This document shows positions 60,328 to 64,000 of a stretch of DNA of 64,000 bases, piece after piece. The notes under the pieces were generated by a model that saw only the letters and a list, made by a program, of their open reading frames with translations, was not told the DNA's origin and did not search any database. Source of the stretch: Nonomuraea muscovyensis (GTDB lineage: Bacteria > Actinomycetota > Actinomycetes > Streptosporangiales > Streptosporangiaceae). How positions within the stretch are numbered: position 1 is the first letter of the stretch; the number at the start of each line of letters is the position of its first letter. The stretch is taken from NCBI RefSeq assembly GCF_014207745.1, contig NZ_JACHJB010000004.1, positions 372,001 through 436,000 on the forward strand. The letters are read 5' to 3'. The position numbers and the translations under genes were made by a program.

Positions 60328-62073
60328 GTGACAGACCGCATCGAGGTAGCCGCCACTGAGCTGCGACCCCTGCTCGAAGAGTTCATCATGTGGGCGCGCG
60401 CCAACGCGCCCGACAGTGACCCCGAGCTCGTGGGGCCGGCAGCTCTGTGGCACCGTCTCGCCTTCTCCCAGGATCTCGGCACGTGGAAGCGCGCCGACCT
60501 GCGAAATCTGCTGCTCGACCGCATGCCCAAGGTGGTGGAGGACCCCGACTCCGCCGCCGACGGCATGCTCCCGGCCGTCGACGCCTACCTGACGTTCCTG
60601 TCCCAGACCGGCAGGCTCGCCACGGGCTCCGACTCGCTCGCCGAGCTGCAGGCGGAGCTCGACGATGTGGAGGACGAGTTCGTCGAGCTGATGGAGGACC
60701 TCCTCGACGACACCGAGGGCGACGACGAGGACGAGGACGAGACCGGCGACCTCGGAGACTTCGAGCCGTTCGCCGACGAGCTGGCCGACCTGCCCACGAT
60801 CCGGCTGCGCCCCGACACCGAGCTGGCCGCCGCCGCCCGGGAGGTGCCGCTGATCGCCAAGGCCCGTGACCTGGCCCTGTGGGTCGGCTCGGGGCGCCGA
60901 GTGGGCGAGGACACGCTGCTGTCCGACGCGGAGGTCGAGGAGGCGCTGACCGCCATCGGGCTGCCCAGGCCGCAGACCGACGGCCCGCTCGCCGAGGCCG
61001 TCCCCATGCTGTGGAACATCTGGAACCTCGCCGTGGACCTCGAGTTCCTGGAGCCGGGCGACGGCGACACGGTGGCGGTGCAGGACGACACCTCCGAGTG
61101 GCCGTTCGACGACGACGAGGACGTGCTCGAGGCCTGGATGCTCGGCCTGCACTCGGTCGACTACGGCGACCCCGAGCTGGCCGACGACGACCTCGCCATG
61201 GCGCTGGCGGGGCTCACCCGCGGCCTGCTGGTCCGGCTGTTGCTGGCCGGCGGCACCCGCGACCTCGACGGGCTGCGCCAGGAGCTGGCCGAGGCGGCCG
61301 CCGACCTCGACGAGCTGGGCGCCGACGCCTGGGAGGCCGCCGGAGACCCGCTGACCCCGGTCATCGACTGGCTGGTCGGCTACGGCATGATCACCGTCGA
61401 GGGCGCCGCGATCGTCGACGGCGTGGCGACCGGCGGCACGCTCGCCCTGACGCCGCTCGGCACCGAAGGCGTCGTCCACCTGGTCGACGACGCCGACATC
61501 GAGGTGGACGCCCGTCCCGCCATCGAGTCGATGAGCGCCCACGAGCTGCTGGCCCTCAGCGCGGAGCTGCCGGAGGAGGAGGCCGACGCCGAGTTCGCCG
61601 CCTGGATGCGGCTGCGCGAGCCCGGCCGGGCCGCCGAGGAACTCCTGGAGGCCGCGGCCGAGGACGAGAGCGACGCCCTCATCCGGGTGCAGGCCGCCAG
61701 CGTGGTGGGCACCCTCGGCGAGGCCGCCGTCCCGGCCTGGCAGGAGGCGCTCAAGCAGGCGTCGCTGCGGCCGTACGCCGCCACCCACCTGAGCCAGCTC
61801 GGCGTGGAGGGCGCGCCCGAGCCGACCCAGGACGACACCCACTGGCTCATCCTCGACATGTGGACCATCTCGGCCGGTCTGGGCCGGGCGGAGTTCGTGG
61901 GCAGCCTGCGCGACATCGGGCCGGAGCTGCTCAACAGCCTCCTCGAGGTGATCTGGAAGATCCCGCACGCGCATGTGGAGGAGCTGCTGGACCTCATCTC
62001 GCAGGTCCACCCGGACAAGCAGGTGGCCAAGGCGGCCCGCCGCGCGCTGTTCAAGGCCCGCTCCCAGACGTGA
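60328..62073 (+). CDS. conserved acidic actinobacterial protein, unknown function
   Basis: A 581-residue soluble, very acidic protein (run DDTEGDDEDEDETGDLGD near residue 135, EWPFDDDEDVLEAWMLG near 255). The C-terminal part (440-580) has HEAT-like helical units (RVQAASVVGTLGEAAVPAWQ, KQVAKAARRALFKARSQ). No enzyme motif was seen. The GTG start lacks a strong ribosome site. It sits directly after ndgR. It may be a protein-binding scaffold (inference). Confidence 0.75.
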   Translation: MTDRIEVAATELRPLLEEFIMWARANAPDSDPELVGPAALWHRLAFSQDLGTWKRADLRNLLLDRMPKVVEDPDSAADGMLPAVDAYLTFLSQTGRLATGSDSLAELQAELDDVEDEFVELMEDLLDDTEGDDEDEDETGDLGDFEPFADELADLPTIRLRPDTELAAAAREVPLIAKARDLALWVGSGRRVGEDTLLSDAEVEEALTAIGLPRPQTDGPLAEAVPMLWNIWNLAVDLEFLEPGDGDTVAVQDDTSEWPFDDDEDVLEAWMLGLHSVDYGDPELADDDLAMALAGLTRGLLVRLLLAGGTRDLDGLRQELAEAAADLDELGADAWEAAGDPLTPVIDWLVGYGMITVEGAAIVDGVATGGTLALTPLGTEGVVHLVDDADIEVDARPAIESMSAHELLALSAELPEEEADAEFAAWMRLREPGRAAEELLEAAAEDESDALIRVQAASVVGTLGEAAVPAWQEALKQASLRPYAATHLSQLGVEGAPEPTQDDTHWLILDMWTISAGLGRAEFVGSLRDIGPELLNSLLEVIWKIPHAHVEELLDLISQVHPDKQVAKAARRALFKARSQT

Positions 62074-62187
62074 CGTGACCCACGGGCCCCGCCCTGGGTC
62101 GTCGGCCGGGGGCGGGCCGTCCCGGCCCTCAGGAGGCCCGTCCGCCCATCACCGGCGGCGGGTCGCCGTGCGGCATCGTGGCGGGGC

Positions 62188-63096
62188 TCAGACGAACAGG
62201 TCGTCGACCGATGCGACCGTGACCGCCCGGCGGACCCACGCCCGGACCTGGTCGAGGTCCGCGCAGGAGGTGATGCGGGCCCTGTCGTCGTCGTTCACGG
62301 CCAGCCCACGCGCGTCCAGGACGGTGAGCAGCGCCTCGACCTCCCCTTCGACCCGCCCCTCCTCCCTGCCTTCGGCTTTTCCTTCGGCCTTACCTTCGGC
62401 CTTTCCTTCGGCCTTGCCCTTGCCGAAGTGCTCACGAGCGAAGGGGCTGTAGACCGGCCACGCAGTGGACGACATGATCTCCTCCAGGAACCGTTTCGCG
62501 GCTGTCGAGGCCAGGCGGTATGCGTATTCATAGTACTGCGGAGCGTGTTCGCCGCCCACCTTCGTCAACGCGGCGACGAACGCCTCGAGGACGGGCGGCT
62601 GATCGCCGTGCACCATGACGGACACCGTGGCCAGTTCCATGCAGTCAGCGGCCTGTACGGGGTCGGTGATGGCCGGGATCTGCTCCGGGCCGAGAACCAA
62701 CGGGCTGAGCGTGAAGCCGGACAGATCGGTGACGATCGGCTCGCCGGCCCAGGTCGCGAGCCGGCCGGTGGGACAGACGACGAGCACCACGACCGGACAG
62801 CTGAGCCGCAGCCAGAGCGCCGCCGCGTAGCGAGGCCAGGCGAGACGTTTGTCGTCGTCGGAAGCGAGCTGGACCTCGACGACGACAGCGAGGTCGGGGC
62901 TTTTCGGAGGACCCACGGTGATCACCGTGTCCGCGTAGAAGTCACGCGAGGAACGGTCGTTGAATTCTCCTGAGGAGACCTCGACATAGCTGTCTGTCGA
63001 GAGGGTGGGGTCGTACAGCCGTTGGAGGATCTCCACGGCGAAGGCCGGGCGGCTTCTGAAGAGCGCGTTCAGCGTGTCATGCACGGGGGATGGCAT
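62188..63096 (-). CDS. Rpn-like PD-(D/E)XK nuclease-fold protein with GKAEG repeats
   Basis: A 302-residue protein resembling the Rpn/recombination-promoting nuclease family. The N-terminal 1-110 carries FNDRSSRDFYADTVITV and LAVVVEVQLASDDDKRLAWP, the D..ExQ core of the fold. Near residue 230 a short repeat follows (GKGKAEGKAEGKAEGKAEG), then a helical region. Such proteins are common, often multicopy, in actinomycete genomes. The ATG at 63096 is chosen; one 6 codons earlier is possible. Catalytic activity is unproven. Confidence 0.8.
   Translation of the reverse strand: MPSPVHDTLNALFRSRPAFAVEILQRLYDPTLSTDSYVEVSSGEFNDRSSRDFYADTVITVGPPKSPDLAVVVEVQLASDDDKRLAWPRYAAALWLRLSCPVVVLVVCPTGRLATWAGEPIVTDLSGFTLSPLVLGPEQIPAITDPVQAADCMELATVSVMVHGDQPPVLEAFVAALTKVGGEHAPQYYEYAYRLASTAAKRFLEEIMSSTAWPVYSPFAREHFGKGKAEGKAEGKAEGKAEGREEGRVEGEVEALLTVLDARGLAVNDDDRARITSCADLDQVRAWVRRAVTVASVDDLFV
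62369..62416. repeat. four tandem 12-bp units encoding GKAE-type tetrapeptides
   Basis: Units ccttcggctttt, ccttcggcctta, ccttcggccttt and ccttcggccttg follow directly. On the minus strand each encodes Lys-Ala-Glu-Gly (frame-preserving), so copy number can vary in frame. Confidence 0.85.
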
Positions 63097-63186
63097 GTCA
63101 CGTGACGTTAGCATTCATGTGCGGATAGTGATGAAGCTTCCGCAGAAGTCATCTGGCCACCGATACGCCGGGGGGAGAAAAGCGAA

Positions 63187-63219
63187 AACGCCCCGGGCAC
63201 AAGAGGCATCCGGGGCGTT
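63187..63219 (-). terminator. terminator downstream of the tRNA-Glu genes
   Basis: A 10-bp stem (aacgccccgg / ccggggcgtt) followed on the minus strand by TTTTC, 14 bases past the last tRNA-Glu. Confidence 0.85.
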
Positions 63220-63232
63220 CGAGAAGGCTGTG

Positions 63233-63305
63233 TAGTCCCGACCGGATTCGAACCGGCGCTACCGCCTTGAGAGGGCGGCGTCCTGGGCCACTAGACGACG
63301 GGACC
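63233..63305 (-). tRNA. tRNA-Glu (CTC)
   Basis: A 73-base cloverleaf. The anticodon loop CTCTCAA gives anticodon CTC (codon GAG); the D arm GTCTAGTGG and T loop TTCGAAT are standard, and the acceptor is GGTCCCG/CGGGACT. It is the downstream member of an identical pair. Confidence 0.95.
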
Positions 63306-63330
63306 TTCGCGATGACTTGTGTGACTGTGG

Positions 63331-63403
63331 TAGTCCCGACCGGATTCGAACCGGCGCTACCGCCTTGAGAGGGCGGCGTCCTGGGCCACTAGACGACGGG
63401 ACC
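63331..63403 (-). tRNA. tRNA-Glu (CTC), second copy
   Basis: Identical over its 73 bases to the other tRNA-Glu, 25 bases upstream of it. Both are probably processed from one transcript started before this copy. Confidence 0.95.
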
Positions 63404-63632
63404 GTGTCCCACAAGTGATCGTTGCCGGGCCTCCCCGGCAACGGAGGTAACTCTACCGCACCCCGAGGAGCACAACCAAACCGTCGCCGGCTCGGCAGAT
63501 CGGGGCCTGTGGCGGCGGACCCGGTCGCCCGCGGGCCGCCTTCCCACCGCCGGCCCGGCCGACCGGCCGGCGGTCCTCAGTGAGCCATGGCGGGCGGGGA
63601 CGACACCGGGGCGACGTCCGGAATTCGCCCAT

Positions 63633-63667
63633 AAACAAAAAGCGGATGTCTCTGTGAGACATCCGCT
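63633..63667 (-). terminator. terminator downstream of tRNA-Gln
   Basis: An 11-bp stem (agcggatgtct / agacatccgct) with a 5-base loop, followed on the minus strand by TTTTTGTTT: a clear rho-independent terminator. Confidence 0.9.
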
Positions 63668-63672
63668 ACATG

Positions 63673-63744
63673 CTGGGGTACCAGGACTCGAACCTAGACT
63701 AACTGAACCAGAATCAGTCGTGCTGCCAATTACACCATACCCCA
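63673..63744 (-). tRNA. tRNA-Gln (CTG)
   Basis: A 72-base cloverleaf. The anticodon loop TTCTGGT gives CTG (codon CAG), with T loop TTCGAGT and acceptor TGGGGTA/TACCCCA. It has its own terminator downstream. Confidence 0.95.
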
Positions 63745-63899
63745 CCGGATCGAGCCCCTGCTGGGGCGCGTTCTGGCGACGTCCGAAAGAATAGCCCAGC
63801 TTGGCCGCCACCACCAAAACGATTGCCGGCAAGCGCCCGGCGCGGGTTCGGTCGTGCCAAGCTGAGGGGGACAAAACCCCACGTGGAGGAGCCCGACCG

Positions 63900-64000
63900 T
63901 TGGCCGAGAACCCGTTGTTCGCCCCCAGCAGCCTGCCCTACCAGCTGCCGCCCTTCGCGGAGATCCGCGAGGAGCACTACCTGCCCGCCTTCGAGAGGGG
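63900..64000 (+). CDS. M3 family metallopeptidase (Dcp-like), N-terminal fragment
   Basis: The first 33 codons of a peptidyl-dipeptidase/oligopeptidase of family M3. The protein begins MAENPLFAPSSLPYQLPPFA, continues with EIREEHYLPAFER, matching the usual N-terminus of Dcp. The TTG start follows GGAGGAG with 8-base spacing. The zinc site HEFGH lies beyond the window end. Confidence 0.8.
   Translation, partial: MAENPLFAPSSLPYQLPPFAEIREEHYLPAFER

Noticed and set aside
63233..63403. Two tRNA-Glu as a possible integration (att) duplication
   Set aside because: The copies are complete and only 25 bases apart, with no integrase nearby; a tandem tRNA array explains them.

Overview
The window is chromosomal DNA from a very GC-rich actinomycete. 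Long low-stop reading frames, frequent GTG/TTG starts, an NdgR/LtbR-type IclR regulator beside leuCD, a SigR-like sigma factor, an IdeR/DmdR-type iron box, CofC (coenzyme F420 synthesis) and many LuxR/two-component regulators all fit. The gene order and the look of the proteins suggest a Streptosporangiales-type organism (Nonomuraea-like), but that placement is inference; no rRNA or marker comparison was possible.

Layout. 1-8 kb: accessory degradative and housekeeping enzymes (end of a GH1 beta-glucosidase, a secreted coiled-coil protein, a large secreted M14 carboxypeptidase, an aldehyde dehydrogenase, an alpha/beta hydrolase). 7.6-12.3 kb: a leftward group in which two fragments resembling the N-terminal half of AMP-forming ligases flank a giant ATPase-LuxR regulator that carries about 270 residues of collagen-like Gly-X-Y repeat. 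12.5-24.6 kb: typA, a NarL-type two-component system, two uncharacterised membrane proteins, a DUF2461 protein, a polysaccharide deacetylase, an XRE-cupin regulator divergent from an EamA transporter, a MEDS-HATPase regulator and a SigR-like sigma factor without an adjacent RsrA. 24.8-30 kb: a Cds1-like PLP enzyme and a ferric-siderophore ABC system (binding lipoprotein divergent from two permeases and an ATPase) sharing an iron-box promoter. 30-31.9 kb: a TPR protein preceded by a 24-codon peptide gene and a perfect hairpin.

32-48 kb is a conserved leftward core block: ftsY, smc, a small coiled-coil protein, acyP, mutM, rnc, rpmF, yceD, coaD, rsmD, recG and a DAK2-domain kinase, followed by the rightward rpmB. 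It is interrupted by a LysR/MFS pair. 48-57 kb: thiD, a membrane protein with CBM2-like domain, thiL, a stand-alone Lrp C-terminal domain protein, a DUF3515 lipoprotein, ddl, gpsA, an acyltransferase and cofC. 56.7-60.3 kb: hup, leuD, leuC and the divergent ndgR. 60.3-64 kb: an acidic conserved protein, an Rpn-like nuclease-fold protein with GKAEG repeats, two identical tRNA-Glu genes, tRNA-Gln and the start of an M3 peptidase.

Most of the window is ordinary chromosome. The best candidates for something undescribed are the peptide-hairpin-TPR locus at 30.0-31.9 kb and the collagen-like LuxR regulator with its degenerate ligase neighbours at 7.6-12.3 kb. No CRISPR array, insertion sequence, prophage or rRNA operon was seen.
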